From positions 1-64,000 of the forward strand of contig NZ_PVNK01000184.1 in NCBI RefSeq assembly GCF_002994615.1: a stretch of DNA of 64,000 bases. The letters run 5' to 3'. Of the stretch, positions 35,998-47,520 are shown one piece after another (position 1 is the stretch's first letter; every line of letters starts with the position of its first letter). Below the pieces are notes generated by a model, which was not told where the DNA came from, ran no database searches, and saw only the letters and a program-made list of their open reading frames with translations. The position numbers and the translations under genes are program-made. Source of the DNA: Enhygromyxa salina. GTDB lineage: Bacteria; Myxococcota_A; Polyangia; Nannocystales; Nannocystaceae.

Positions 35998-37473
35998 TTG
36001 GCAGACGACGACCTCTTCGCTCACGCGCGCAAGCGAGACCCGGCCTTCGTGCCGTTGGCCGAGCGCATGCGGCCGCGGACCCTCGACGAGTACATCGGCC
36101 AGGATCACCTGACCGGGCCCGGTCGGCTCCTGCGCCGCGTCGTCGAGAGCGATCGGATCCCGAGCATGATCCTGTGGGGCCCGCCGGGCACGGGCAAGAC
36201 CACGCTCGCGCGGATCATCGCGCTGCGGACCGGGGCCAGCTTCGAGACCGTCTCGGCGACCGACGCGGGGGTCAAGGAACTGCGCCAGATCGTGGCCCGC
36301 GCGGCGCAGCGGCGCGACTACCAGGGCCGGTCGACGGTCTTCTTCATCGACGAGATTCACCGCTTCAACAAGGCCCAGCAAGACGCGCTGCTGCCTCACG
36401 TCGAGGCTGGGGTGTGCACGCTGATCGGGGCCACGACCGAGAACCCTGGCTTCGAGGTCAACGCGGCCCTGCTCTCACGCGCGCGCGTGGTCCAGCTGCG
36501 GCCGCTGGCGATCCCCCAGCTGATCCAGCTGCTGCGCGCGGCTCTCGAGGACCGCGAGCGGGGCCTCGGCGCGCGCGGGGTCGTGGCCGAGGACCGGCTG
36601 CTCGGGGCGATCGCGCTCGCGTCACAGGGGGACGCGCGGCGGGCCCTCAACGCGCTCGAGCTCGCGGTCGAGCTGGTCCCGATCCCCGCGGAGCCCGATC
36701 GCCCCGAGGACCTGGCAGACCTCGCGGACCTCGCGGACCCGGAGGCTTCGGGCGACGGCGCAAAGCCGCAGCCGCGGCCGCTCGAGCTCACGCCCGAGCT
36801 CGTCGGGGAGGCCCTCGGGCAGACCCAGCTCCGCTACGACCGCGACGGCGAGGAGCACTACAACATCGCCTCGGCGCTGATCAAGAGCATGCGCGCGAGC
36901 GATCCCGACGCGGCGGTCTACTGGATGGCGCGGATGCTCGAGGCCGGCGAGCCGCTCGAGTTCGTCGCCCGGCGGCTGGTCATCTTCGCGGCCGAGGACG
37001 TCGGCAACGCGGATCCGCAGGCCCTGGTCGTGGCCCAGGCCGCGGCCGAGGCGGCGCGCTTCGTCGGCATGCCCGAGGCCGTGCTGCCGCTGACCCAGGC
37101 GGCCGTGTACCTGTCGCTCGCGGCCAAGAGCAACACCACGATCAAGGCCTACTTCGCGGCCCGCAAGGAGATCCGCCGCCGGGGGCCGCTGCCGGTCCCG
37201 CTCGAGATCCGCAACGCCGTGAACAAGCTGATGAAGCAGGTCGGCTACGGCCAGGGCTACCGTTACCCCCACGATCTCGACGGTCACGTCGACACCGAGC
37301 ACCGCAGCCACCTCCCGGAGATCCTGCGTGATCACCTGCCCAGGCGGCGCTACGTCGAGTCGGGCGCGGAGGGCTGGGAGGCCGAGGCCGAGCGGCGTCT
37401 CGCGCGGCTGCGCGGGACCGAGCAGGCCGGTGAGCGCTCGGACGCGGAGCCAGACGAGTCGGACCCACGCTGA
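35998..37473 (+). CDS. rarA: Replication-associated recombination protein A (RarA/MgsA)
   Basis: This 491-residue AAA+ ATPase is related to the clamp loader and acts at stalled forks. Motifs are PLAERMRPRTLDEYIGQDHL, Walker A GPPGTGKTT, Walker B VFFIDEIHRFNKAQQD, sensor 1 GATTENPGFEVN, and the tetramerisation part HYNIASALIKSMRASDPDAA with EDVGNADP. A linker of Asp-Leu-Ala repeats (36709-36738) and Pro/Gly-rich residues interrupts the region before the C-terminal domain, an unusual addition to a conserved enzyme. The start is a TTG. A short charged C-terminal tail follows the usual end. Confidence 0.95.
   Translation: MADDDLFAHARKRDPAFVPLAERMRPRTLDEYIGQDHLTGPGRLLRRVVESDRIPSMILWGPPGTGKTTLARIIALRTGASFETVSATDAGVKELRQIVARAAQRRDYQGRSTVFFIDEIHRFNKAQQDALLPHVEAGVCTLIGATTENPGFEVNAALLSRARVVQLRPLAIPQLIQLLRAALEDRERGLGARGVVAEDRLLGAIALASQGDARRALNALELAVELVPIPAEPDRPEDLADLADLADPEASGDGAKPQPRPLELTPELVGEALGQTQLRYDRDGEEHYNIASALIKSMRASDPDAAVYWMARMLEAGEPLEFVARRLVIFAAEDVGNADPQALVVAQAAAEAARFVGMPEAVLPLTQAAVYLSLAAKSNTTIKAYFAARKEIRRRGPLPVPLEIRNAVNKLMKQVGYGQGYRYPHDLDGHVDTEHRSHLPEILRDHLPRRRYVESGAEGWEAEAERRLARLRGTEQAGERSDAEPDESDPR
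36709..36738 (+). repeat. Short Asp-Leu-Ala coding repeat in rarA
   Basis: Three in-frame copies of GAC-CTC-GCG (the first GACCTGGCA) are inserted in the linker between the AAA+ and C-terminal domains. Confidence 0.75.
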
Positions 37474-37519
37474 CGCGCCGACCTTGGGTGCGGCCCTATT
37501 TGGGAGTACACCGGCGTTC

Positions 37520-38257
37520 GTGGTCAGCCTCAGCGTCAACGTCAACAAGGTCGCGACCGTCCGCAACTCTCGCGGCGGCGCGGTCCCGAGCGTGGTGAAG
37601 GCCGTCGAGGTCTGCGTGGCTGCGGGCGTACCGGGCATCACGGTCCACCCGCGCGCAGACGAGCGTCACATCACCGCGCAGGACGTGCTCGACATTCACG
37701 CCTGGCTCGCGCCGCAGCGCGAGCGCGTCGAGTACAACATCGAGGGCGATCCGCGGCCTGATCTGATCGAGCGCGTGGTCGAGCTGCGCCCGGATCAGTG
37801 CACGCTGGTCCCGGTCCGCCCCGGCGAGATCACCAGCGAGGCCGGCTGGATCCCGCAGCGCGACCGCGAGCTCCTGAGCCCGGCGATCGCTCGGCTCCAG
37901 GCCGTCGGGGTGCGCGTGAGCCTGTTCGTCGAGGCCGAGCGCGCGGCGATCGACTGGGCCGCCGAGCTCGGGGTCGAGCGCGTCGAGCTCTACACCGAGC
38001 CCTACGCCCGGGCCTACGAGACCAGCGAGGACGAGGGCAAGCGCAGCTTCGAGCGCTACGTCGCGGTCGCCGAGCACGCCCACGCTCAGGGCCTCGGCAT
38101 CAACGCGGGCCACGACCTCGACCTCGACAACCTCGGCCTGTTCGTCACGCTGCCCCACCTCGACGAGGTCTCGATCGGCCACGCCCTGATCTCCCGCGCG
38201 CTCTTCGTCGGCCTCGACACCGTCGTCCGCGAGTACCTGGCCCTGTGCCAGGGGTAG
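37520..38257 (+). CDS. pdxJ: Pyridoxine 5'-phosphate synthase
   Basis: This 245-residue PdxJ starts at a GTG ([20 protein letters not shown]). It condenses 1-deoxy-D-xylulose 5-phosphate with 3-amino-2-oxopropyl phosphate to pyridoxine phosphate. Family motifs include [62 protein letters not shown] and [13 protein letters not shown]. The length matches the family (about 240). It follows rarA by 46 bases; the two may share a transcript but are functionally unrelated. Confidence 0.95.
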   Translation: MVSLSVNVNKVATVRNSRGGAVPSVVKAVEVCVAAGVPGITVHPRADERHITAQDVLDIHAWLAPQRERVEYNIEGDPRPDLIERVVELRPDQCTLVPVRPGEITSEAGWIPQRDRELLSPAIARLQAVGVRVSLFVEAERAAIDWAAELGVERVELYTEPYARAYETSEDEGKRSFERYVAVAEHAHAQGLGINAGHDLDLDNLGLFVTLPHLDEVSIGHALISRALFVGLDTVVREYLALCQG

Positions 38258-38341
38258 AGGCGATCCATGCCCCCGCAGGGCACATGAGAGCCCACCGAGC
38301 GTGGCAAAGTGCAGGGCGGCCAGGGGGGTCCTAGCGAGCCT

Positions 38342-40057
38342 TCAGCCGCCGAGCTCTTCGATGATGCCCTTGACCCGCTCTTGATCACGCTGGCGACCGG
38401 GGATCAGCTCGAGGTAGCGCCGGTAGTGGATCTTGGCCTGCTCGGGATCGTCGAGCTCGCGCTCGATGTCGCCGAGCAGACGGTGGAGCTCGCCGATGTC
38501 GGGCGCGAGCGCGAGCGAGACCCGGGCGGCCGCGAGGGCCTCGTTGGGGCGATCCAAGACCAGCAGCTCGTGGGCGTAGTCGAGGCCCTCGAGCGCCTCT
38601 TGGTAGTCGCGGTACTCCTCGGAGTAGAGCAGGCGATCGGCGGGGAAGTCGGCGAGCGCGGCGGGGCGCGAGCCCTGGCGGCCGAGCAGGTGGCGCAGAT
38701 CGAAGGCCCGGTAGCGTCCGAGCGTCGAGGGGCCCTCGGCGACCCACAGGACCATCGAGGTCGCGTCGAGCACGATCGACTGCATCGTGTGCAGGTTCTC
38801 GAGCGCGTTGCGGTTGCCGAGGCCGAGCTCGATGTTGTCGAGGCCCCGGCGATCGCGGAGCACGGTCACGGCGTCCTCGGGCGAGAAGTTGCCCGGCGCG
38901 GCGAGGAGCTCGGCGAGGCGCTCGTAGCGGTAGCCCGAGGAGGTCGTTCGGCGGATGCGTTCGTTGTGGGCGTCGGCCTCGAAGGCCTCGCGGATCATGT
39001 GGTCGGTCGCCCAGATCGCTTGCTCGTCGTCGCCGCGCACGAGGCGGGTGTCCTCGCTGACCCGGGCCGCGGCCTCGAGGATCACGGCCTTGCGCTGGAC
39101 GCCGTCGCCGATCAGCACGACCCCGGCGGTCCGCAGCTCGGCGGCCTCGATGATCTCGACGGCCTGCTCGAGGGTGTCGGCCTCCTCGAGCACGCGGCGC
39201 AAGACGAGGGGCAGGGGAGTCGCGTCGGTCTCGCGCGCGTCGTCGGCCCGGGCGGGGTTGGCGGCGACGAAGATGCCGCGCGCGTTGACCCCGGTGACGA
39301 CGCCGACGAGCCCGGCCCAGCCGATCGAGGCGAAGGGGTACTTGCCGTCGGGGTAGTAGAAGGCCACGACGCGGTCGGCCTCGAACTTGGGCCCGAAGTC
39401 GACGCTCAGGGTCCGGCCGATGATGAGGTTGCCGGCCTCGAGCCCGGCGCTCGTGGCCCGGGGCGCGACCGCGAACATGCTGCCCTCGACGACGACGTCT
39501 TGGAGGCGCTGGGTCAGATCGAGGAAGCACTGGTAGAGGAACAGGCGATGGTAGGGCTCGAGCTCGCCCTCACCGTCGCTGGGGAGCGCGGCCGCGAGGG
39601 CCGAGAGCTCGCGCTGGTGGTCGGGGCCGAGGGCCGCGTCGGCCTCGCGGTAGTCCCAGCGCAGGAGCATGAGCTCGGCCCAGCTCGCGAGGAAGCCGCG
39701 ATAGCGGGCCTCGAGCAGCTCCTCGACGCGGCTGTCGACGTTGCGGAACAGGCGCCCAGCGAGGTGGCCGTGGGCGTCGCCGATGTCGACCGGCGAGCCC
39801 TCGAAGTGCAGGACCCACAGGCCTCCACGACGAGCCAGCCACGAGCGACCGTAGTCGACGCGGCGCCCGGTCTCGTCGACGATCAGCTCGTGCTGCCCGA
39901 CCTCGACCTCGGTCGGTTCGAGCTCGGTGTAGCCGACGTAGCCCGAGTACAGCAGCCCGAGCAGGACCGCGAAGGTTCCGCCGACGACCGCGAGCACCCG
40001 GAGCAGGGCGAACACGCTGCGGCCTTCTTGCGCCTGGCTCTGAAATTGGCGGGGCAC
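38342..40057 (-). CDS. C45-like acyltransferase/hydrolase with TPR-like C-terminus
   Basis: This 571-residue protein has an N-terminal membrane anchor (about 18-42). A region resembling the C45 acyl-CoA:6-aminopenicillanic-acid acyltransferase-like fold follows: a FEGSPVDIGDAHGHL start, then GSMFAVAPRAT, NLIIGRTLSVDF, and VGVVTGVNARGIFVAANP. In C45 enzymes the segment reads CxxFA with an autocatalytic N-terminal Cys; here that position is Gly and the only cysteine is upstream (LYQCFL), so it is either inactive or uses Ser. The last 90 residues look like TPR motifs. TATAAG lies eight bases before the GTG start. Confidence 0.72.
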   Translation of the reverse strand: MPRQFQSQAQEGRSVFALLRVLAVVGGTFAVLLGLLYSGYVGYTELEPTEVEVGQHELIVDETGRRVDYGRSWLARRGGLWVLHFEGSPVDIGDAHGHLAGRLFRNVDSRVEELLEARYRGFLASWAELMLLRWDYREADAALGPDHQRELSALAAALPSDGEGELEPYHRLFLYQCFLDLTQRLQDVVVEGSMFAVAPRATSAGLEAGNLIIGRTLSVDFGPKFEADRVVAFYYPDGKYPFASIGWAGLVGVVTGVNARGIFVAANPARADDARETDATPLPLVLRRVLEEADTLEQAVEIIEAAELRTAGVVLIGDGVQRKAVILEAAARVSEDTRLVRGDDEQAIWATDHMIREAFEADAHNERIRRTTSSGYRYERLAELLAAPGNFSPEDAVTVLRDRRGLDNIELGLGNRNALENLHTMQSIVLDATSMVLWVAEGPSTLGRYRAFDLRHLLGRQGSRPAALADFPADRLLYSEEYRDYQEALEGLDYAHELLVLDRPNEALAAARVSLALAPDIGELHRLLGDIERELDDPEQAKIHYRRYLELIPGRQRDQERVKGIIEELGG

Positions 40058-40099
40058 GGACGCTGCTTATACTGCAAGTCCGTCGCGGCCTCGACGCCG

Positions 40100-41164
40100 C
40101 TAGCGGGGGAGCTCGTCCATCGAGCAGGTCGAGTAGCCCTGCTCGCGCCCGCGCTGGGGCGGCTCGACGATCCAGTCGAAGGTGCTGCGGGCGATCTGGC
40201 CCAGGCCCCACTCCCAGACCTCGAGCTTGCAGCCCATGGCCTGGGCGATGGCGAACACCCGCAGCGCGGCCTGGATCTGGTCGGCGACCGGCCAGATGAC
40301 CTTGCCGGGCTCGACGACCTCGAAGCTGGCGCTGATGTCGATGTAGTGGCGCCCGCCGTCGGGGTGCTGCGAGATCGCGATCGAGAGCATGCTGGGCTCG
40401 GTCTTGGCCCGGTTCATGATCAGCTTGCCCGTGTAGGTGTTGTCCACGCGGGCGAAGGGCGTGAACAAGAAGCCGCCCTTGGCGACGATCTTGGCGTCCA
40501 TCGTCGGAGCCCAGTAGAGCACCGCGGGGTTGCCCATCGCGCTGCCGCTCTCGTAGACGTAGAAGCTGGCCTGGCGATCGTCAGCGCGCTCGTAGGCGAG
40601 GAACACCGACAGGGGAGAGAAGCGATCGAGGTCGTAGTGGCGGGCGCCGGTGATCAGGTCGACGCGCTCGACCTTGGGCCGCGCGCCGAAGGCCTCGGCG
40701 TAGCCGCTGACGAGCTCCTCGATCGAGAACAGCAGGTGGTCCTCGGCTTTTACGACGCCGAGGTGGGTCCAGATCGGCGCGGCCTCGGCCCGGGTCGCGG
40801 GCAGCGTGACCCGCACGGACTGCGTGTGCCCGACCCAGTCTGAGGCGAAGGGCTTGCTGCGCTTGTGGCGAGCGGTGACCGCGTAGATCGTGTGCTTCCC
40901 GCAGGCTTGGTCCTGCAGCCGGGCCGCCTCGCTGCGGCTGTCGCCGGAGTCGACGCCGTTGCGCGGGACGCCCGGTCCCAGGTCCAAGGTCGCGCGGCGG
41001 TGCTCTTCGCGCCGCGCTCGGATCTCGTCGGGTTGGGGCCGCGCGCCCGGGAAAGCCCGCTGGAGCACGCGACCGACCTTGTCGAGATCTTCAAACAACT
41101 CGTCGAGGAGATCGCCCAGGTCACCGCCAGATTCGCTCGGCCCACGTTCACCATCGATCGGCAT
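40100..41164 (-). CDS. Hypothetical protein
   Basis: This 354-residue protein has no family I recognise and no clear signal peptide or membrane helix. The N-terminal 70 residues are charged and helical. The rest is beta-rich with motifs such as VRVTLPATRAEAAPIWTHLG, GFLFTPFARVDNTYTGKLIM and HYIDISASFEVVEPGKVIWP. It includes three cysteines. TAGGTT lies six bases before the ATG with TTAAGC 17 bases further upstream. It is divergent from the kinase-ATPase gene 55 bases away, so the two may be co-regulated. Confidence 0.65.
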   Translation of the reverse strand: MPIDGERGPSESGGDLGDLLDELFEDLDKVGRVLQRAFPGARPQPDEIRARREEHRRATLDLGPGVPRNGVDSGDSRSEAARLQDQACGKHTIYAVTARHKRSKPFASDWVGHTQSVRVTLPATRAEAAPIWTHLGVVKAEDHLLFSIEELVSGYAEAFGARPKVERVDLITGARHYDLDRFSPLSVFLAYERADDRQASFYVYESGSAMGNPAVLYWAPTMDAKIVAKGGFLFTPFARVDNTYTGKLIMNRAKTEPSMLSIAISQHPDGGRHYIDISASFEVVEPGKVIWPVADQIQAALRVFAIAQAMGCKLEVWEWGLGQIARSTFDWIVEPPQRGREQGYSTCSMDELPR

Positions 41165-41219
41165 TGGCGCAACCTAGCACGGGCTTGGGCGAGGCTTAAC
41201 ACGTGATACCTTCCCGGCC

Positions 41220-44200
41220 ATGGCGTCTGTCCAAGGCCCGGAGACGGCCGACGGCCGACCCGAGTACAGCGGTACAGGCGACGCGCGGGCCCTCGCTACG
41301 GCGACAGCGACAGCGGCAAGGTCGGCGACCCAGAGCGAGTCTGAGCTGGTCACGCGCGGTGAGCTCGCGCCCAATTCGGCGCTCGCGACCCTCGCGACGC
41401 CCGGTATGTCCGAGCAGGCGGCGTTGGCAGTGGGCGAGCGCCTCGGCCAGGCTGACGCTGAATTCGAGATTGTGAAGCCGCTCGGCGCCGGTGGCATGGG
41501 CCAGGTGTTCGCCGCGCGACGCCTCGCGGGCGAGGGTGCCGGGGAGCTCGTCGCGCTCAAGTGCCTCGAGCAAAGCAGCGCGAACCTGCTGTACCGCTTC
41601 AAGCAAGAGTTCCGCGCCCTCGCGGGCGTCACCCACGACAACCTCGTGAGCCTCGGCGAGCTCGTGGTCCTGCCGGACGCGACGACCTTCTTCACGATGG
41701 AGCTGATCGATGGCGTGCCCTTCAACGAGTACGTGCGCGGGCGGACCCCCGAGGGCGAGCTGCCCAACCTCGCGCGCCTGCGTCGCGCGCTCAGACAGCT
41801 CGCGGCCGGGGTCCGCGAGCTTCATCAGCACGGCTGCATCCACCGCGATCTGAAGCCGTCCAACGTCCTGGTGACCGAAGAGGGGCGCGTGGTCGTGCTC
41901 GACTTCGGGCTCATCCAGGATCACTCCGAGGCCCAGCATGGCGCGGCCGACGATCAGATCATGGGCACGCCGGCCTACATGAGCCCCGAGCAGGCCGGGC
42001 TCGAGCCGACCGGCCCGGCCGCAGACTGGTACGCGGTCGGGGTGATGTTGTTCGAGTGTCTGTGCGGGGTCCGGCCCCACAGCGGATCGGTGGCCCATAT
42101 CCTGTTCGCCAAGCGGGACGTCGACGCCCCGGACATCGCCGAGATCGTCCCCGACATCCCACCCGACCTCGCGGCCTTGTGCCGACGGCTGCTCGCGCGC
42201 GATCCCGTCGAGCGTCCGAGCGTCGTGGAGTTGCTCGCGATCCTCGATGGCCGGACTGACACGGGCTCTGGCGCGGGCCTGGGCAGCGCCTCGGGCAGCA
42301 GCTGGGGCATGCTCACGCTCGAGGGCGACAGCATGATCCGAGCGCGGGCGCCCTTCGTCGGTCGCGCGCCCGAGCTCGCCCAGCTCGAGCGGGCCTTCGC
42401 GGGCATCCATGGGCCCGATCGTCACCAGGTCACGGTCCATATCCGCGGGCGCAGCGGCTACGGCAAGTCGGCGATCGTCCGCGAGTTCATCCGACGCGTG
42501 CGCCGACGCGAGCGGGTCGTCGTGATCCAGGGCCGCTGCCTCGAGCGCGAGTCGGTGCCTTACAAGGGCCTGGATCCGGTCATCGACGCGCTCTCGGTCT
42601 ACCTCCGCCAGCTACCGCCCGACGCGCTCGCGTCGCTGAAGCCGGCCCACGCCGTCGCGCTCGCGCGGCTGTTTCCCGTCCTCGATGATCTGTGGCGCAC
42701 GCCAGCGTCGCGGACGAGCGGCCTCGACGTTCACGAGCTGCGCCAGCGCGCGTTCGCGGCCCTGCGCGAGCTGTTCGACGGCGTCGCCAAGCGCCGACCG
42801 CTGATCGTGTTCATCGACGATTTTCACTGGGCCAACGTCGACAGCGCGCGGCTGCTGACCTCGCTCGTGTCCCCGCCCGAGGCTCCGCCGATGCTGCTCG
42901 CGGTGACCTACCGCGACGAGCAGGCGAGCAACGAGCCGCTCCGGGCGCTGTTGGCCCCGGCGGCCCTCGCCGGGAGGGACGTGCGCAAGATCCGAATTGG
43001 CCCGCTGGCCGACGACGAGGCCCACGCGCTGGCCAAGGCGCTGATGGGCGACAGCTACGACTCCGCGACCGCCGACAGCTACGCTCGCGGCGCCGAGGGC
43101 AGCCCCTTTTATGTCGCGCAGATGGTCCATGGGGCCTCGACCGAGGGCGCGACGCCGGGCCAGCTCGATCAGCTCGTGGTCCGTCGCATCCTCCAGCTCG
43201 ACCCCGACAGCCGGCGCCTGCTCGAGGTCGTCGCCGTCGCCGGCCGACCGGTCGCGCGCGAGGTCGCGTTCACGGCCAGTGAGCTCGACGATCCAGCCGC
43301 GCTGCTCCCGGACCTGCGCAGCGCCGAGCTGCTCGTCGCGCGGAGTCGGGACAGCGGGTCGAAGGTGCTCGAGACCGCCCACGCCCGCATCCGTGAGGTC
43401 GCCGTCGGAGAGCTCGAGCGCGACGAGCTCCGGGCCACCCACCTGCGGCTCGCGCGAGCGCTCGAGCACCACGGCAGCGACCCCGAGGCCCTCGCCGAGC
43501 ACTTCGATCGCGGCGGTGATCGTGCCCGCGCGGCCGACTACTACGAGCGCGCGGCCGCGCAGGCCGCCAACTCGCTCGCGTTCCTGCGCGCCGTGGCGCT
43601 GCTGCGCACGACCCTCGAGCTCTTGCCCGAAGCCAGCGACCCGGCCCGGATCGAGCAGCTGCGGGTCCGCCTCGCGACCCAGCTGATCAACGTCGGTCGG
43701 GGCCACGAGGCCGCGCAGCTGTTGTTGTCGCTGGCGAGTGAGGCCGAGCAGCGCGGGCGGGCCGATGCGGTTCGGGCCCGGGAGTATCGGCGCCTCGCCG
43801 CCGACCAGCTGATCAAGACCGGCCACGTCGACGAGGGCCTGGCCGAGCTCGACAACCAGCTGCGCTCCGTCGGCATGCGGCTGCCCGCGACCCGGGCGGG
43901 GGCGGTCGCGGCGCTGGTGTGGGAGCAGCTCCGGCTTCGCGTGCGCGGGTTCGCGTTCGTGCGCCGCGAGGCCAAGGCCGTCGCGCCCGCGCGCCTCGAC
44001 CAGGTCGACACCTGCTTCGCCGTGGTCAACGGCCTCTCGACCCAAGAGACGCTGCTCAGCGCGCTGTTCCACTTTCGCAACCTGCGTCTGTCGCTGGCTA
44101 CCGGGGAGCCCTACCGCGTCGCCCGGGCGCTGGCTTACCAGTGCGTCATCGACGTGGCCGGGGGGGACTGGCGGCGGGTCGAGGATCATTTGCAGGTCTC

Positions 44201-45185
44201 GCGCAGCCTGGTCGCCGAGCTCGATGATCCGCAGCTGGTCGGGTTCATCGATCTGTGTGAGGCCAGCATTCATTGGTTCGAGCGTCGCTACCCGACCAGC
44301 GCCGAGCTCCACAGCGAGATCATCGAGCGCCTCGAGGGCGTGGCCGGAGCCAGCTGGGATCGGCGAACGGCTCAGATCCACCACATGTGGACGCTGGTGT
44401 GCCAGGGCCGCTTCCGCGAGTTCTGGACGCGGGCCAAGGGCACGACCGAGGGCGCCCGCGAGCGCGGCGACATGCAGGAGCTGGTCGAGGTGTCCTCGTT
44501 CATGGCCGTCGCGCTGATCTCGGCCGGCAAGGTCGAGCGCGCGCGCGAGGTGCTGAGCGCGGCGCTCGACGAGTGGAAGCCCGGCCGCTACCTGTTCGGC
44601 GACGTCTGGGCCTTCTACGCCCAGGTCCGCATCCTCCTGCACGCGCGTGAGCCCGAGCAGGCGATCGCGCTGGCCCAGCAGACCCTCACCCAGATGAAGC
44701 GGACCTTCCTGGCCGAGCATCGGCTCGCGCGTCACAACGTCGAGGAGCTCCTGTGCCGCAGCTACCTGGCCGCGGCGATCGAGCGCGACGAGGCGCCCGG
44801 CGCCCGCCGGGGCCACGCCCGCCGCGCCCGGCGCCTCGCGGCCAAGCTCCGCGCCGTCGACAACCCGGTGCTGACCGGACACGTCGCGGTGATCGAGGCG
44901 GGCCTGGCCACCCTCGAAGGGGATCGCGACGTCGCGCTGCGGCGCTGGGCCGAGGCCGCCGCGGTGTTCGAGGCCCACGGCATGCGCGGGGATCTGGCGG
45001 TCGTCCGCGCGCGCTCGGCCTGGGTCCTCGGCGACGAGGGCGAGGGCCCGGACTTTGCCGCTCACGCGGCCGGCTACTTCGAGCTCGAGGACATCGAAGA
45101 CAGCGAGGGCTTCGCGAGGATCGCCGCGCCGGCTCATCCGCGGATCTGTGAGCCCCGGGGCCCGCGCGCGCTTGCGCGCGGGTGA
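41220..45185 (+). CDS. Ser/Thr protein kinase fused to AAA ATPase and TPR region
   Basis: This 1321-residue protein combines a eukaryote-like kinase with a STAND-type ATPase. Kinase (about 80-345): LGAGGMGQVFAAR, VALKCL, CIHRDLKPSNVLV, LDFGLIQD, GTPAYMSPEQAG. ATPase (from about 378): FVGRAPELAQLERAF, P-loop HIRGRSGYGKSAIV, Walker B LIVFIDDFHWANVDSARLL. Residues about 680-1321 are TPR-like helical repeats. The layout resembles PknK and myxobacterial kinase-ATPases, but no LuxR-type HTH is visible at the end, so it is more likely a signalling scaffold than a DNA-binding activator. No membrane helix is seen. A hairpin spans the stop codon. Confidence 0.92.
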   Translation: MASVQGPETADGRPEYSGTGDARALATATATAARSATQSESELVTRGELAPNSALATLATPGMSEQAALAVGERLGQADAEFEIVKPLGAGGMGQVFAARRLAGEGAGELVALKCLEQSSANLLYRFKQEFRALAGVTHDNLVSLGELVVLPDATTFFTMELIDGVPFNEYVRGRTPEGELPNLARLRRALRQLAAGVRELHQHGCIHRDLKPSNVLVTEEGRVVVLDFGLIQDHSEAQHGAADDQIMGTPAYMSPEQAGLEPTGPAADWYAVGVMLFECLCGVRPHSGSVAHILFAKRDVDAPDIAEIVPDIPPDLAALCRRLLARDPVERPSVVELLAILDGRTDTGSGAGLGSASGSSWGMLTLEGDSMIRARAPFVGRAPELAQLERAFAGIHGPDRHQVTVHIRGRSGYGKSAIVREFIRRVRRRERVVVIQGRCLERESVPYKGLDPVIDALSVYLRQLPPDALASLKPAHAVALARLFPVLDDLWRTPASRTSGLDVHELRQRAFAALRELFDGVAKRRPLIVFIDDFHWANVDSARLLTSLVSPPEAPPMLLAVTYRDEQASNEPLRALLAPAALAGRDVRKIRIGPLADDEAHALAKALMGDSYDSATADSYARGAEGSPFYVAQMVHGASTEGATPGQLDQLVVRRILQLDPDSRRLLEVVAVAGRPVAREVAFTASELDDPAALLPDLRSAELLVARSRDSGSKVLETAHARIREVAVGELERDELRATHLRLARALEHHGSDPEALAEHFDRGGDRARAADYYERAAAQAANSLAFLRAVALLRTTLELLPEASDPARIEQLRVRLATQLINVGRGHEAAQLLLSLASEAEQRGRADAVRAREYRRLAADQLIKTGHVDEGLAELDNQLRSVGMRLPATRAGAVAALVWEQLRLRVRGFAFVRREAKAVAPARLDQVDTCFAVVNGLSTQETLLSALFHFRNLRLSLATGEPYRVARALAYQCVIDVAGGDWRRVEDHLQVSRSLVAELDDPQLVGFIDLCEASIHWFERRYPTSAELHSEIIERLEGVAGASWDRRTAQIHHMWTLVCQGRFREFWTRAKGTTEGARERGDMQELVEVSSFMAVALISAGKVERAREVLSAALDEWKPGRYLFGDVWAFYAQVRILLHAREPEQAIALAQQTLTQMKRTFLAEHRLARHNVEELLCRSYLAAAIERDEAPGARRGHARRARRLAAKLRAVDNPVLTGHVAVIEAGLATLEGDRDVALRRWAEAAAVFEAHGMRGDLAVVRARSAWVLGDEGEGPDFAAHAAGYFELEDIEDSEGFARIAAPAHPRICEPRGPRALARG

Positions 45186-45196
45186 GCCTCGGGGCT
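45151..45196. repeat. GC-rich hairpin over the kinase stop codon
   Basis: CCCGCGCGC (45161-45169) pairs with GCGCGCGGG (45174-45182) around GCTT. Outside it, AGCCCCG pairs with CGGGGCT at 45190-45196. The kinase stop codon lies in the downstream arm. There is no T-run. It ends 24 bases before the next ATG. Confidence 0.8.
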
Positions 45197-45219
45197 ACAA
45201 GCGAGGTCCGAGCCCGCCG

Positions 45220-47487
<2,268 letters not shown>

Positions 47488-47520
47488 GACGAGCCGACCC
47501 AGCGGCGGCCAGGACCCGGG

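Noticed and set aside
38309-40843. 844-codon plus-strand open frame
   Set aside because: Antisense to the C45-like gene, with Gly/Val/Glu/Asp-rich translation and no recognisable domain.
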